This document shows positions 36,954-45,717 of a DNA stretch of 64,000 bases, piece by piece. Within the stretch, counting starts at the first letter, position 1. The number at the start of each line of letters is the position of its first letter. A model generated the notes under the pieces. That model worked only from the letters and a program-made list of their open reading frames with translations, was not told the origin of the DNA and made no database searches. The stretch comes from Peteryoungia rhizophila (GTDB lineage: Bacteria; Pseudomonadota; Alphaproteobacteria; Rhizobiales; Rhizobiaceae), in assembly GCF_004912145.1 (NCBI RefSeq), contig NZ_STGT01000001.1, positions 1,199,874 through 1,263,873 of the forward strand, in the 5' to 3' direction. A program made the translations under genes and the position numbers.

Positions 36954-37706
36954 ATGACCAAAATCGCCTGGATTACGGGTTCCAGCTCCGGCATCGGCCG
37001 AGCCCTTGCCGAACGGCTTCTGCGGGACGGATACCGTGTCGCGGTCAGTGCACGCAGCGCCGATGCTTTGGCCGAGTTCGCGACGAGCCATCCGGGATTG
37101 GTCGGCGTTTATCCGCTAGACGTGACGGATCCGGACGCTGTGAAACGGGTCTTTACGGCGATCGAAAATGAAATGGGCGCGATCGACCTCGCGGTGTTTG
37201 CCGCAGGATCCTATACACGTGACTATGCCGAGGATTTCGCCCTGAGCCGCACGCGCCAGATGTTCGACCTCAATGTGCTCGGCACGGCATCCTGCATGGA
37301 AACGGTGATGCCGGCGATGATCGCGCGCCGCCGGGGCCACATCGCAGTCGTCGCCTCGGTTTCAGGCTATGTCGGGCTGCCGGGGGCTGCCACCTATGGC
37401 GCCACCAAGGCCGCACTCAACGTCATGTGCGAGGCGCTCTATCCCGAACTCGAACGGCACGGCGTAAAAATCACTATCGTGAATCCGGGTTTCGTCGACA
37501 CACCCTTGACGGAGAAAAACGATTTCCCGATGCCGTTTCTCGTGTCGTCGGAAGAAGCAGCCGATACGATCGCCAAAGGCCTGGCGAAGGGAACGTTCGA
37601 GATCATTTTTCCGTGGAAGATGGCGCTCGCAATCCGGTTTCTTCATGCGCTTCCGCATTCGCTGCGCTTTGCGCTCACGCGCCGGATGCTGCGGCCGAAG
37701 CAGTGA
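36954..37706 (+). CDS. Short-chain dehydrogenase/reductase
   Basis: A 250-residue NAD(P)-dependent oxidoreductase. The cofactor motif TGSSSGIG (residues about 9-16), the NLNVLG-like segment DLNVLGTAS, the catalytic Ser in VASVSGYVG and Tyr-x-x-x-Lys in TYGATKAAL are all present. A hydrophobic C-terminal patch (KMALAIRFLHALPHSLRF) suggests membrane association and perhaps a lipid substrate. It starts 53 bases after the mutase with an AGAGGA site and converges with cfa. Confidence 0.87.
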   Translation: MTKIAWITGSSSGIGRALAERLLRDGYRVAVSARSADALAEFATSHPGLVGVYPLDVTDPDAVKRVFTAIENEMGAIDLAVFAAGSYTRDYAEDFALSRTRQMFDLNVLGTASCMETVMPAMIARRRGHIAVVASVSGYVGLPGAATYGATKAALNVMCEALYPELERHGVKITIVNPGFVDTPLTEKNDFPMPFLVSSEEAADTIAKGLAKGTFEIIFPWKMALAIRFLHALPHSLRFALTRRMLRPKQ

Positions 37707-37736
37707 CCACAGCTTCGGTTCGAAATGCAAGATGAG

Positions 37737-37763
37737 GTTCAGGCTGGCTTTTCCAGCCTGAAC
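37737..37763. terminator. Hairpin between the convergent SDR and cfa genes
   Basis: GTTCAGGCTGG (37737-37747) pairs perfectly with CCAGCCTGAAC (37753-37763) around a CTTTT loop. It overlaps the end of cfa. T tracts are missing on both sides, so a bidirectional terminator is likely but not proven. Confidence 0.45.
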
Positions 37764-38956
37764 TGTACGACATCAATGCGGCCGAAACGGAAACCGACGG
37801 CGCAATAATGCAGGTAGAGCCGCCACATGCGATAGAAGCGGCGATCAAAGCCGAGCGGCTCGATCTTCTGCCAATTGGCCGTGAAAGCGCTGTCCCATGC
37901 GAGCAATGTCCGGTCGTAGTCGCGGCCGAAGCGGAAGCGATCGCCGACCTTGAGTCCAGCTGCCATGGCATCTCGCTCGAAGACAGTGATCGAGGGCAGC
38001 ATGCCACCCGGGAAGATATAGGTCTGGATGAAATCGGCGCTGCGGCGATAATAGTCGAAGCGGCTCTCGTCGATGGTAATCGTCTGAATCAGCGCCTTGC
38101 CGCTTGGAACCAGACGCTTCTGGACGGCCTCAAAATAGACGGGCCAGTTCTCTTCGCCGACGGCTTCAAACATCTCGATCGAAACGATCTTGTCGTACTG
38201 ACCGCTGCAGTCCCGGTAGTCTTCCAGCCGGATGTCGATCCGATCGGCGAAACCCGCCTTTTCCAAGCGTTCGCGGGCAAACTTCGCCTGCTCTGTGGAC
38301 AGCGTTAGGCCGGTCACCCGACACCCCGTCTTGCGGATCGCATGTTCGGCAAAGCCACCCCAGCCGCAGCCTATTTCGAGGACGTGATCGTCCGGACCAA
38401 TCTGCAGTTCCTCTACAATGCGTGCGTATTTCGCCTCCTGCGCATCGGCGAGTGACATACCCGGCGCGCTGTAGAGTGCCGAGGAATAGGTCATCGTCCG
38501 GTCGAGCCAGAGCTCGTAGAAGGCGTTCCCGAGATCGTAATGATAGGCGATGTTTCGTCGGCTACCCTTTTTCGAATTGCGCCGCAGCTTGTGACGGGCA
38601 CGCGCCAGTGCCTTGAAGACCGAGGACGAGGCGAGGACAGCGCCGAGCTGGGCTTCATTCGACAGGGCGAGTTCCAAAACCGCGCCGATATCTGGCGAAT
38701 CGAGGTCGCCATCCATGAACGCCTGTGCGAAGCCGAGGGTGCCACCGGTCAGAATACGCAGCACCGGGCTGGCATTTCGAACGCACAGAACGGCATTGGG
38801 CCCGGGCTTTTCGCCGATCGCCACGTGCTCCCCATACCCTTCGAACTGCAGTGTCAACCGTCCGACTGCTATGCGATCGGCCCAGCGGCACATCATGCGC
38901 TGCCAGAAGGTGAGTGTGCTGACGATCGGTTGCATTTCCTGCTCGGCGTGACTCAT
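37739..38956 (-). CDS. cfa: Cyclopropane-fatty-acyl-phospholipid synthase
   Basis: A 405-residue SAM-dependent enzyme that converts unsaturated acyl chains of membrane lipids to cyclopropanes. The SAM motif is EIGCGWGG (194-201), preceded by NIAYHYDLGNAFYELWLD and followed by the SIEMFEAVG catalytic region. It is the third gene of an operon whose coding regions overlap by four bases (ATGA), after an amine oxidase-like gene and DUF1365, under the sigma-E-like promoter at 41145-41174. Such cfa genes belong to the RpoE-ChrR singlet-oxygen regulon. Confidence 0.93.
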   Translation of the reverse strand: MSHAEQEMQPIVSTLTFWQRMMCRWADRIAVGRLTLQFEGYGEHVAIGEKPGPNAVLCVRNASPVLRILTGGTLGFAQAFMDGDLDSPDIGAVLELALSNEAQLGAVLASSSVFKALARARHKLRRNSKKGSRRNIAYHYDLGNAFYELWLDRTMTYSSALYSAPGMSLADAQEAKYARIVEELQIGPDDHVLEIGCGWGGFAEHAIRKTGCRVTGLTLSTEQAKFARERLEKAGFADRIDIRLEDYRDCSGQYDKIVSIEMFEAVGEENWPVYFEAVQKRLVPSGKALIQTITIDESRFDYYRRSADFIQTYIFPGGMLPSITVFERDAMAAGLKVGDRFRFGRDYDRTLLAWDSAFTANWQKIEPLGFDRRFYRMWRLYLHYCAVGFRFGRIDVVQFRLEKPA

Positions 38957-39747
38957 GACTTACCCATCCCATTCTGCACGACGATCGTCGACGCAATCCT
39001 GGCTGCCGCCGGCTTGTGCCGATAGATCGGAACGCCCTTCCACCAGAGTTTCAGCGCCTCCCAATGGATGCCCCCCATCACCTTCATGGTCATCAGGGGA
39101 TAGGCCACCAGCATGCGCAACAACACTCGATCCGACAAGGGGCGACGCTTGCCGGAAAAGGTTGCAAACAGCATCGGGCCGTCGGGATCGCTCTCGCCGA
39201 TATTGATGGCCACATCCTCGGCGGGCGGGCTGATGCGGAAATTGTATTCGCAGTTCATCGGCATGAAGGGAGAGACATACATCTCTTTGGCGCAGCGATG
39301 GCGCAGGATGCCCGTCGCCTCGGATTCGACCGGGATCACATAGGTGTGGCGCTCGTTGAAAGTGTTGCACACCTCGTAGAGCACGCCCGCAAGCTGGCCT
39401 TCGGGCCGGCAGCAGAAATAGACCGTGATCGGGTTGAAGACGTAGCCGAGGATCCGCGGATAGCAGAGCATCCGGATCTTCCAGCCGCCGCCGTCAAGCC
39501 CGGCGGCCGCGAGACTTTCCTCAACCCAGGACCGCAACTCGCCCGTTCGCCCATTGCCGTGATCGGCATCGTGCACGGAATAGAGGGCGGACTTGTTGTA
39601 GCCGAACAGGCGGAGTTTCTCGTTCAACTGGTCGATCTCGTCGAGGTCGACCAGCAGCGAAAACACGCTGTAGCGGAGGCTGTGCTTCCTCGGCCGGCTG
39701 CGCGCATGCAGCACATGGCCGGCATAGATGGCGGAGTGCTCAATCAT
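38953..39747 (-). CDS. DUF1365 domain protein
   Basis: A 264-residue protein of the DUF1365 family (SAIYAGHVLHARSRPRKHSL, then the YNPITVYFC-like GYVFNPITVYFC). The biochemical role is unknown; it always travels with the amine oxidase-like protein and Cfa, which suggests joint modification of membrane lipids. ATG 39747 overlaps the previous stop, and its own stop overlaps the cfa start, each by ATGA, so the three genes are translationally coupled. Confidence 0.87.
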   Translation of the reverse strand: MIEHSAIYAGHVLHARSRPRKHSLRYSVFSLLVDLDEIDQLNEKLRLFGYNKSALYSVHDADHGNGRTGELRSWVEESLAAAGLDGGGWKIRMLCYPRILGYVFNPITVYFCCRPEGQLAGVLYEVCNTFNERHTYVIPVESEATGILRHRCAKEMYVSPFMPMNCEYNFRISPPAEDVAINIGESDPDGPMLFATFSGKRRPLSDRVLLRMLVAYPLMTMKVMGGIHWEALKLWWKGVPIYRHKPAAARIASTIVVQNGMGKS

Positions 39748-41102
39748 TCCGCAGCCTCGAGCTCGCGGTTGATGACAATGCGGCCGGACTCGTTTTCGAC
39801 CGACCATGGACGGCGACCGCCGCCGAGAGCTTCGGCAACCGCAAGCCCGGCCTGCAATCCGTCTTCATGAAAGCCGCTCCCGAAGTAGGCGCCGCAGAAC
39901 CAGGTGTTGCGGCGGCCCTGGAGCTGCCAGATGCGGCGCTGAGCGCGGATGGCCGCGACGTCGAAGAGCGGATGTTCGTAATTGAAGGTCTTGATGATCT
40001 TCGAGGGGTCGATCGGACGGCAGGGGTTGAGCGTGACGAAGAGCGGCGTCGCCGGATCGAGAGACTGCAGCATGTTCATCCAGTAGGTGACGCAGAGCGT
40101 GTCGCTGGAATCTGCCTGCTTCTCGGCCACATAGTTCCAGCTAGACCACACCGACTTACGCTTCGGCATCAGGCGCTCATCGGAATGCAAGACAGCGAGG
40201 TTCGGTGTGTACTGGAAGGATTCCAGCACCTCCCGCTCCTCCCGGTCAGCATCTTCGAGCAGGTCCAGGCTCTGGTTCGCATGCGTTGCGAACACCACGT
40301 CGTCGAATGTATCGACACCGCCGCGGATATCGGTCACCTCGACGCCGGCGCTCCCGCGCCTCACGCCTGTCACCGCGGTTGAGAGGCGGACTTCGCCCGA
40401 AAAGTCGGCGAGAATGCGGGTTACATATTCGCGGCTGCCGCCCTTGACCGTACGCCAGCGCGGACGATCCTTGAGTGTCAGAAGTCCGTGGTTGGCGAAG
40501 AAGCGGATGAAGGCGTGAAGCGGATAAAGGCGCATCTCCGAAGCCGTCGTCGACCAAATGGCAGCCCCCATCGGCAGCAGATGGTCCTCCACAAAGGTCG
40601 GCGCATAGTCGGCGGATGCCAGGTAGTCGCCGAGCGACACGCCTTCCAGTTCGCGCCGGTCGAGAAGGGCCGGTGCTTCCTTGTAGAAACGCAGGATATC
40701 CTTGACCATGCGCCAGAAGCGCGGGCGCAGAATGTTCGATTTCTGCCCGAAGAGCCCAGAGAGACCCGAACCAGAATATTCGAATGCACCTCCGCCGAGC
40801 GAGGCGGCGAATGACATGTTCGACGGCAAGGTCGGCACGTCGAGATGTTCGAACAGCTTCACGAGATTGGGGTAGTTGCGGTCATTGTAGACAATGAAGC
40901 CGGTATCGACGGGAATGTCCTTGGCATCACCTGGCGCCAGTACCGTGTTGGAGTGGCCACCTGGACGATCTTCCGTTTCGTAGAGGACGACATCCATGGT
41001 CTTGGATAGAAGCCAGGCGCAGGAGAGACCCGATATTCCCGAACCGATGACCGCAATCCTGCGTTTACCGCCGAATGCGGCCTTCGAAACACCAATGTCC
41101 AT
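39744..41102 (-). CDS. FAD-dependent amine oxidase-like protein
   Basis: A 452-residue flavoprotein of the NAD(P)-binding/amine oxidase superfamily. The dinucleotide-binding motif VIGSGISGLSCAWLL is at about 19-33, followed by VLYETEDRPGGHS, and the C-terminal FAD segment NTWFCGAYFGSGFHEDGLQA. The substrate is unknown; relatives work with DUF1365 and cyclopropane synthase in singlet-oxygen-induced clusters. It is the first gene of the operon, 43 bases from a promoter that resembles that of rpoE. Confidence 0.88.
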   Translation of the reverse strand: MDIGVSKAAFGGKRRIAVIGSGISGLSCAWLLSKTMDVVLYETEDRPGGHSNTVLAPGDAKDIPVDTGFIVYNDRNYPNLVKLFEHLDVPTLPSNMSFAASLGGGAFEYSGSGLSGLFGQKSNILRPRFWRMVKDILRFYKEAPALLDRRELEGVSLGDYLASADYAPTFVEDHLLPMGAAIWSTTASEMRLYPLHAFIRFFANHGLLTLKDRPRWRTVKGGSREYVTRILADFSGEVRLSTAVTGVRRGSAGVEVTDIRGGVDTFDDVVFATHANQSLDLLEDADREEREVLESFQYTPNLAVLHSDERLMPKRKSVWSSWNYVAEKQADSSDTLCVTYWMNMLQSLDPATPLFVTLNPCRPIDPSKIIKTFNYEHPLFDVAAIRAQRRIWQLQGRRNTWFCGAYFGSGFHEDGLQAGLAVAEALGGGRRPWSVENESGRIVINRELEAAE

Positions 41103-41144
41103 TCCCTGCCCTTTACCGACTGTTCTATTTAAGGGTTTTGCCCA

Positions 41145-41174
41145 TGACTACGCATGGCATTCGGCAATGGATCG
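41145..41174 (-). promoter_or_regulatory. Sigma-E-like promoter of the amine oxidase-DUF1365-cfa operon
   Basis: On the minus strand CGATCC (41174-41169) and TAGTCA (41150-41145) are 18 bases apart. This matches the element before the sigma gene (TGATCC-N18-TAGACC) and the TGATCC -35 known for RpoE-ChrR systems. It places the start about 36 bases before the first codon. Confidence 0.6.
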
Positions 41175-41200
41175 ATCGATGCGAATAAAATCGAATGCAG

Positions 41201-41230
41201 TGATCCGGGCAAAGAGAGGTGGCGTAGACC
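41201..41230 (+). promoter_or_regulatory. Autoregulated sigma-E-like promoter of rpoE-chrR
   Basis: TGATCC (41201-41206) and TAGACC (41225-41230) are separated by 18 bases. The -35 is identical to the consensus known for RpoE of Rhodobacter; the -10 is weaker. It leads to a leader of about 110 bases before the sigma gene. Confidence 0.55.
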
Positions 41231-41346
41231 CCTTCATGATGATGAACGCGATACACATCTCGGCTGATGCGTGCCAGAATGACCCCGGGCGAACCGCGCG
41301 GCACCAGGTCGTTGCGCCGCTCAAACGAGGGAAAAAAAGCGTTTCG

Positions 41347-41916
41347 ATGACCGAGTCGGTGGAAGAACTGGACCAGCGTAAATTTTCGCAACTTTTGGCC
41401 GCAGTGGGCCGTGATCGTGACATCGAAGCTTTCGAGACGATCTTCAAGTATTACGGACCTAAAGTGCGTGCCTATATGGCAAAGCTCGCCCGCGACGGGC
41501 AGGCGGCCGAGGAATTGATGCAAGAGACCATGCTCGCGGTCTGGAACAAGGCCGAGCAATTCGATCCTAACCGGGGCAATGTCTCGAGCTGGATCTTCAC
41601 GATCGCGAGAAACCTGCGGATCGACGCGTTCCGTCGAGAGAGACGGCCGACGTTCGACCCGACCGATCCGGCGTTCGTCCCGGATGACGTGCCGCCGGCC
41701 GATATAGAATTCGAAACGCGCCAGGAAGCCGATCGCCTTCGTCGCGCCATGGAAACCCTACCACCCGAACAGCTCGAACTCCTCAAAATGTCATTCTACA
41801 GAGAAGCATCTCACAGCACGATCGCAGCCGAACTCGGCCTGCCGATGGGAACCGTCAAATCACGCATTCGGCTGGCCTTCGCCAAGCTGCGTGCAGCACT
41901 GGAGGAGCGGGCATGA
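41347..41916 (+). CDS. rpoE: ECF sigma factor, RpoE (ECF11) type
   Basis: A 189-residue extracytoplasmic-function sigma factor. Region 2 covers about 25-95 (IFKYYGPKVRAYMAKLARDG, AVWNKAEQFDPNRGNVSSWI), and region 4 about 125-185 (LPPEQLELLKMSFYREASHS, LGLPMGTVKSRIRLAFAKLR). Sequence and its pairing with ChrR place it in the ECF11 group that answers singlet oxygen. An upstream extension to 40996 is out of family. The stop overlaps the chrR start. Confidence 0.92.
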   Translation: MTESVEELDQRKFSQLLAAVGRDRDIEAFETIFKYYGPKVRAYMAKLARDGQAAEELMQETMLAVWNKAEQFDPNRGNVSSWIFTIARNLRIDAFRRERRPTFDPTDPAFVPDDVPPADIEFETRQEADRLRRAMETLPPEQLELLKMSFYREASHSTIAAELGLPMGTVKSRIRLAFAKLRAALEERA

Positions 41917-42587
41917 CGCTCCACGTCCAACATCATATCAGCGACGAACTGCTGCTCGACTATGCCACGGGCAACTTGGCCGAAGGCTGGAGCATCGCTG
42001 TTGCGACGCATCTGGCGCTGTGCCCGACCTGCCGTGACCGGCTGTCTTTCATGGAGCATACCGGCGGGCAGCTGCTCGAAGCGGCAGAAGAAGCAGAGAC
42101 TGTGGCGACACCGGCAGACAGTTGGGCTGCGATGAAGGCAAAGCTTTCTGCAGCGAGCTCGAAGTCATATGCGGCTGAGCCGGTTGCAGCGCCCGCGGAC
42201 ATTCCGGTTCTTCCCGAACCTTTGCGCTCCTATCTCGGCGGCGATGTCGAGGGCCTGAAATGGAAGGCGCTCGGGCGTGGCGCATACCATATCCCGATCA
42301 AGACGGGCGATTCGGAAAGTCAGGTTCGCCTTCTCAAGATCCCGGCGGGCAAGCCCGTGCCGGAGCATTCTCATGGCGGGCGTGAACTGACGCTGGTGCT
42401 GAAGGGCGCCTTCACCGATGGCGCGACCGTTTTCAAGCGGGGCGACATCGAAGAGGCCGACGAGACACTGACACATCAGCCGGTTGCGACGCCGGACGAG
42501 GACTGCATCTGTCTCGCCGTGACCGACGCACCGCTGAAGTTCAAGAGTCTGCTTGTTCGGCTCGTCCAGCCGGTACTCGGAATCTGA
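41913..42587 (+). CDS. chrR: Anti-sigma factor ChrR (zinc-binding, cupin domain)
   Basis: A 224-residue protein that holds the sigma factor inactive until singlet oxygen is sensed. The N-terminal anti-sigma domain has the zinc ligands His33, Cys37 and Cys40 (HLALCPTC) with another His near residue 7. The C-terminal cupin-like domain (EHSHGGRELTLVLKG, then LTHQP) has the second metal site required for the response in Rhodobacter. It overlaps the sigma gene by ATGA, which allows tight stoichiometry. Confidence 0.92.
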   Translation: MTLHVQHHISDELLLDYATGNLAEGWSIAVATHLALCPTCRDRLSFMEHTGGQLLEAAEEAETVATPADSWAAMKAKLSAASSKSYAAEPVAAPADIPVLPEPLRSYLGGDVEGLKWKALGRGAYHIPIKTGDSESQVRLLKIPAGKPVPEHSHGGRELTLVLKGAFTDGATVFKRGDIEEADETLTHQPVATPDEDCICLAVTDAPLKFKSLLVRLVQPVLGI

Positions 42588-42627
42588 TGGAAGGCCGGGC
42601 CGGAGCCCGGCCCGGGGGAGAAGTCCA

Positions 42628-43029
42628 ATGGCTTATGTGATTGCCTATATCTCGACGGCCGTGGTCTTCTTCGCGCTCGATTTTCTGTGGCTCACGCGCA
42701 TCGCGATCGGTTTCTACCGCCAACATATCGGAACCCTGCTCTTGGCGACGCCGAACTTCGCGCCGGCCGGAATTTTCTATCTGTTCTACGTCATCGGTCT
42801 CGTCTATTTCGCCGTCATGCCGGCCGTTTCTGCCGGCAGCCTGCTGACGGCAATATTCAACGGAGCGCTGCTCGGCCTGCTCGCCTACGGCACCTATGAC
42901 ATGACCAATCTTGCCACGCTGAAGGGCTGGTCTCTGCAGGTAAGCCTCGTCGACATGGCATGGGGTGCGTTTCTCTCGGCAACCGCTTGCGCTGCAGGTT
43001 ATCTCGCCGTCTCACGCTTTGCGCAGTGA
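42628..43029 (+). CDS. DUF2177 family membrane protein
   Basis: A 133-residue protein with four hydrophobic helices and the family pattern ALDFLWL near the start and YGTYDMTNLATL in the middle. The family is unknown in function but repeatedly lies beside ChrR-type sigma clusters with cfa and DUF1365, consistent with a role in membrane protection. It begins 40 bases after chrR with a GGGGGAG site and is likely part of that transcript. Confidence 0.85.
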   Translation: MAYVIAYISTAVVFFALDFLWLTRIAIGFYRQHIGTLLLATPNFAPAGIFYLFYVIGLVYFAVMPAVSAGSLLTAIFNGALLGLLAYGTYDMTNLATLKGWSLQVSLVDMAWGAFLSATACAAGYLAVSRFAQ

Positions 43030-43068
43030 CTGCTGGAAGGGGGTCTTCCGGCGCCCTATGTTCTCGGC

Positions 43069-44082
43069 ATGATCAAGCCGGACCTTCTTCTCCATCCGAC
43101 ACCCGGCGGGCTTTACTGCCCGCTGGGTGATTTTTTTGTCGATCCGGTCCGCCCTGTCGACCGGGCGCTGATCACCCACGGCCACTCCGATCACGCCCGT
43201 TCCGGCCACACCCACGTGCTTGCCACCCGGCAGACCCTCGACATCATGGCGATACGCTACGGTGAGGATTTCTGCGGCACGTCGCAGAGCGCTGGCTTCG
43301 GCGAAACCATTTTGGTCAATGGGGTTTCCGTCCGCTTTCACCCGGCCGGTCATGTGCTGGGCTCGGCACAGATCGAGATCGAGGCACAGGGCACAAAGAT
43401 TGTCGTATCCGGTGACTACAAGCGGGGGGCGGATCCGACCTGCGCGAGCTTCGAGCCTGTGCCCTGTGATGTCTTCATCACGGAAGCGACGTTCGGCCTG
43501 CCAGTCTTTCACCATCCGGAGCCCCGGCTGGAAATCCAGAAGCTCCTGACCTCGCTGCAGCAGTTTCCCGAGCGCAGCCATCTGATCGGGGCATATGCGC
43601 TCGGCAAGGCACAACGGGTGATCTCGCTCATCCGGCGCGGCGGCTACGAGAAGCCGATCTACATCCATGGCTCGATGGCGCGGCTCTGCGACTACTACAC
43701 CGAGCAAGGCGTGGAACTGGGAGACCTCAGGCCAGCCACGACCGAGGACAAGAAGTCGGGCAGTTTCAAGGGTGCCGTCGTGATCGGCCCTCCCTCGGCC
43801 TTCAACGACCGCTGGGCGCGGCGATTCGAGGATCCGCTCGCCATCTTCGCCTCCGGCTGGATGATGGTGCGACAAAGGGCAAAGCAGCGCGGGGTCGAAC
43901 TGCCGCTTGTCATCTCCGACCACTGTGACTGGCCGGAACTTCTCGACACGATCCGCGAGGTCGGCCCTCAGGAGGTCTGGGTGACCCATGGGCGGGAGGA
44001 AGCATTGGTGCGCTGGTGTGAGCTGTCCGGCATCAAGGCTCGGCCGTTGCACCTCGTCGGCTACGAAGACGAGGGAGACTGA
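43069..44082 (+). CDS. Ligase-associated MBL-fold DNA exonuclease
   Basis: A 337-residue metallo-beta-lactamase fold nuclease of the ligase-associated DNA damage response group (TIGR04122 type). The metal motif HGHSDH is at residues 37-42, and PAGHVLGSAQIEIE and VSGDYKRG give the other metal ligands. It ends directly before the ATP-dependent DNA ligase gene (one base apart), and the pair is thought to process and seal DNA ends. The helicase and phosphatase partners commonly present are not seen here. Confidence 0.88.
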   Translation: MIKPDLLLHPTPGGLYCPLGDFFVDPVRPVDRALITHGHSDHARSGHTHVLATRQTLDIMAIRYGEDFCGTSQSAGFGETILVNGVSVRFHPAGHVLGSAQIEIEAQGTKIVVSGDYKRGADPTCASFEPVPCDVFITEATFGLPVFHHPEPRLEIQKLLTSLQQFPERSHLIGAYALGKAQRVISLIRRGGYEKPIYIHGSMARLCDYYTEQGVELGDLRPATTEDKKSGSFKGAVVIGPPSAFNDRWARRFEDPLAIFASGWMMVRQRAKQRGVELPLVISDHCDWPELLDTIREVGPQEVWVTHGREEALVRWCELSGIKARPLHLVGYEDEGD

Positions 44083-44083
44083 G

Positions 44084-45697
44084 ATGAAGGCCTTTGCCCG
44101 CCTCCTCGATCGCCTGGTGCTGACCCCCAGCCGCAACGGCAAGCTGACGCTGCTGGTGGACTATTTCCGGCAGACGCCCGATCCCGACCGCGGCTATGCG
44201 CTGGCCGCGCTCACCGATGGGCTCGACATCAAAGGCGTGAAGCCAGCACTCCTGAAGGAATTGGTGCTAGAGCGGATGGACCCGATCCTGTTCCAGTATT
44301 CCTATGACTACGTGGGTGACCTTGCCGAGACCATCTCGCTGGTCTGGGAACCGCAGGCTCTGGAAGCTGCAGACGAGGAGAACCTCGAAAGCCTGTCAAA
44401 GATCGTCGAACGGCTTCAGCGGCTGGGGCGCAACGAAACGCGCTCCGTCATGCGTGACCTCTTTGACAGGCTCGACACATCCGAGCGGTTCGCCCTGATC
44501 AAGCTCGTGACCGGGGGGCTTCGAATTGGCGTCTCGTCGCGCCTCACCAAGCAGGCGCTGGCGCTTTTCGGCGACAAGGACGTCGTTGACATCGAGAGCC
44601 TCTGGCATGGGCTGACGCCACCTTACACAGAGCTCTTCGCCTGGCTGGAGAACTGGGTCGAGAAGCCCATCTTGTCGACGCCGGCGATCTTTCATTCCGT
44701 CATGCTCTCGACGCCGATCGAAGACAGGGATCTGCCCAATCTCGATCCAAACGACTTCGCTGCCGAATGGAAGTGGGACGGCATTCGCGTGCAGCTCTCC
44801 TGCTCCGGCGGGAAGAGCCGGCTCTATTCGCGCTCCGGCGACGAGATCTCGGGGGCGTTTCCTGACATCATCGAGGCAGCAAAGTTCGAGGGCGTGATCG
44901 ACGGCGAACTGCTCGTCGGCGGGACGTCGCGGACGAATGCGCCGACGCGCACTTTTTCCGATCTCCAACAGCGGCTCAATCGCAAGACGGTCACGGCCAA
45001 GATGCTGGAGGACTTTCCAGTGTTCATCCGCGCCTATGACATCCTGTTCGATGGTGATGTCGATGTGCGGCCCGAGACCTTCCTCACACGTCGTGAACGC
45101 TTAAGCGCCCTCGTCGAGCAACAGGAGCCACGGCGGTTCGATCTCTCGCCGCTTGTTTCCTTCTCGAGCTGGGCGCAGCTGGAACAGTTGCGATCCGCCC
45201 CACCAGATCCTGTGATCGAAGGGGTGATGCTGAAACGCCTGGACAGCAGCTACCAGGCCGGACGCGCCAAAGGGCCGTGGTTCAAGTGGAAGCGCGACCC
45301 GATGAATGCCGATGCCGTGCTGATGTATGCCCAGCGCGGCCACGGCAAACGCTCCAGCTACTATTCGGATTTCACCTTCGGCGTCTGGACGGCGATCCCC
45401 GGCGAAGGGGATGTACTCGTGCCGGTCGGCAAGGCTTATTTTGGCTTCACCGACGAGGAGCTGGAAGTGCTCGACCGGTTCGTGCGCAACAATACGGTGG
45501 AGCGCTTCGGCCCGGTTCGCAGCCTGAGGGCAGAACCCGAGCATGGCTTTGTCGTCGAGGTGGCCTTCGAGGGGCTGGCGCGATCGACGCGGCACAAATC
45601 TGGGATCGCGATGCGGTTTCCCCGCATCGCACGGCTGAGGCAGGATAAGCTGCCGAAGGATGCCGATCGCCTGGAGACGCTGGTCGCGATGCTCTGA
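44084..45697 (+). CDS. ATP-dependent DNA ligase
   Basis: A 537-residue ATP-dependent ligase. The adenylated lysine is Lys230 in the KWDGIR motif, preceded by an N-terminal DNA-binding domain and followed by the nucleotidyltransferase motifs (IDGELL, EGVMLKRLDSSYQAGR, WFKWKRDP) and a C-terminal OB fold. It belongs to the bacterial group that travels with the MBL exonuclease, not to Ku-LigD systems. ATG 44084 follows GAGGGAGACTGAG. It converges on glpK. Confidence 0.93.
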   Translation: MKAFARLLDRLVLTPSRNGKLTLLVDYFRQTPDPDRGYALAALTDGLDIKGVKPALLKELVLERMDPILFQYSYDYVGDLAETISLVWEPQALEAADEENLESLSKIVERLQRLGRNETRSVMRDLFDRLDTSERFALIKLVTGGLRIGVSSRLTKQALALFGDKDVVDIESLWHGLTPPYTELFAWLENWVEKPILSTPAIFHSVMLSTPIEDRDLPNLDPNDFAAEWKWDGIRVQLSCSGGKSRLYSRSGDEISGAFPDIIEAAKFEGVIDGELLVGGTSRTNAPTRTFSDLQQRLNRKTVTAKMLEDFPVFIRAYDILFDGDVDVRPETFLTRRERLSALVEQQEPRRFDLSPLVSFSSWAQLEQLRSAPPDPVIEGVMLKRLDSSYQAGRAKGPWFKWKRDPMNADAVLMYAQRGHGKRSSYYSDFTFGVWTAIPGEGDVLVPVGKAYFGFTDEELEVLDRFVRNNTVERFGPVRSLRAEPEHGFVVEVAFEGLARSTRHKSGIAMRFPRIARLRQDKLPKDADRLETLVAML

Positions 45698-45717
45698 CGG
45701 CTAGCGTGTGTCCAGGG

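Noticed and set aside
36931..36957. Eight-codon frame whose stop overlaps the SDR start
   Set aside because: The SDR gene has its own AGAGGA site; so short a frame can arise by chance and shows no ribosome site of its own.
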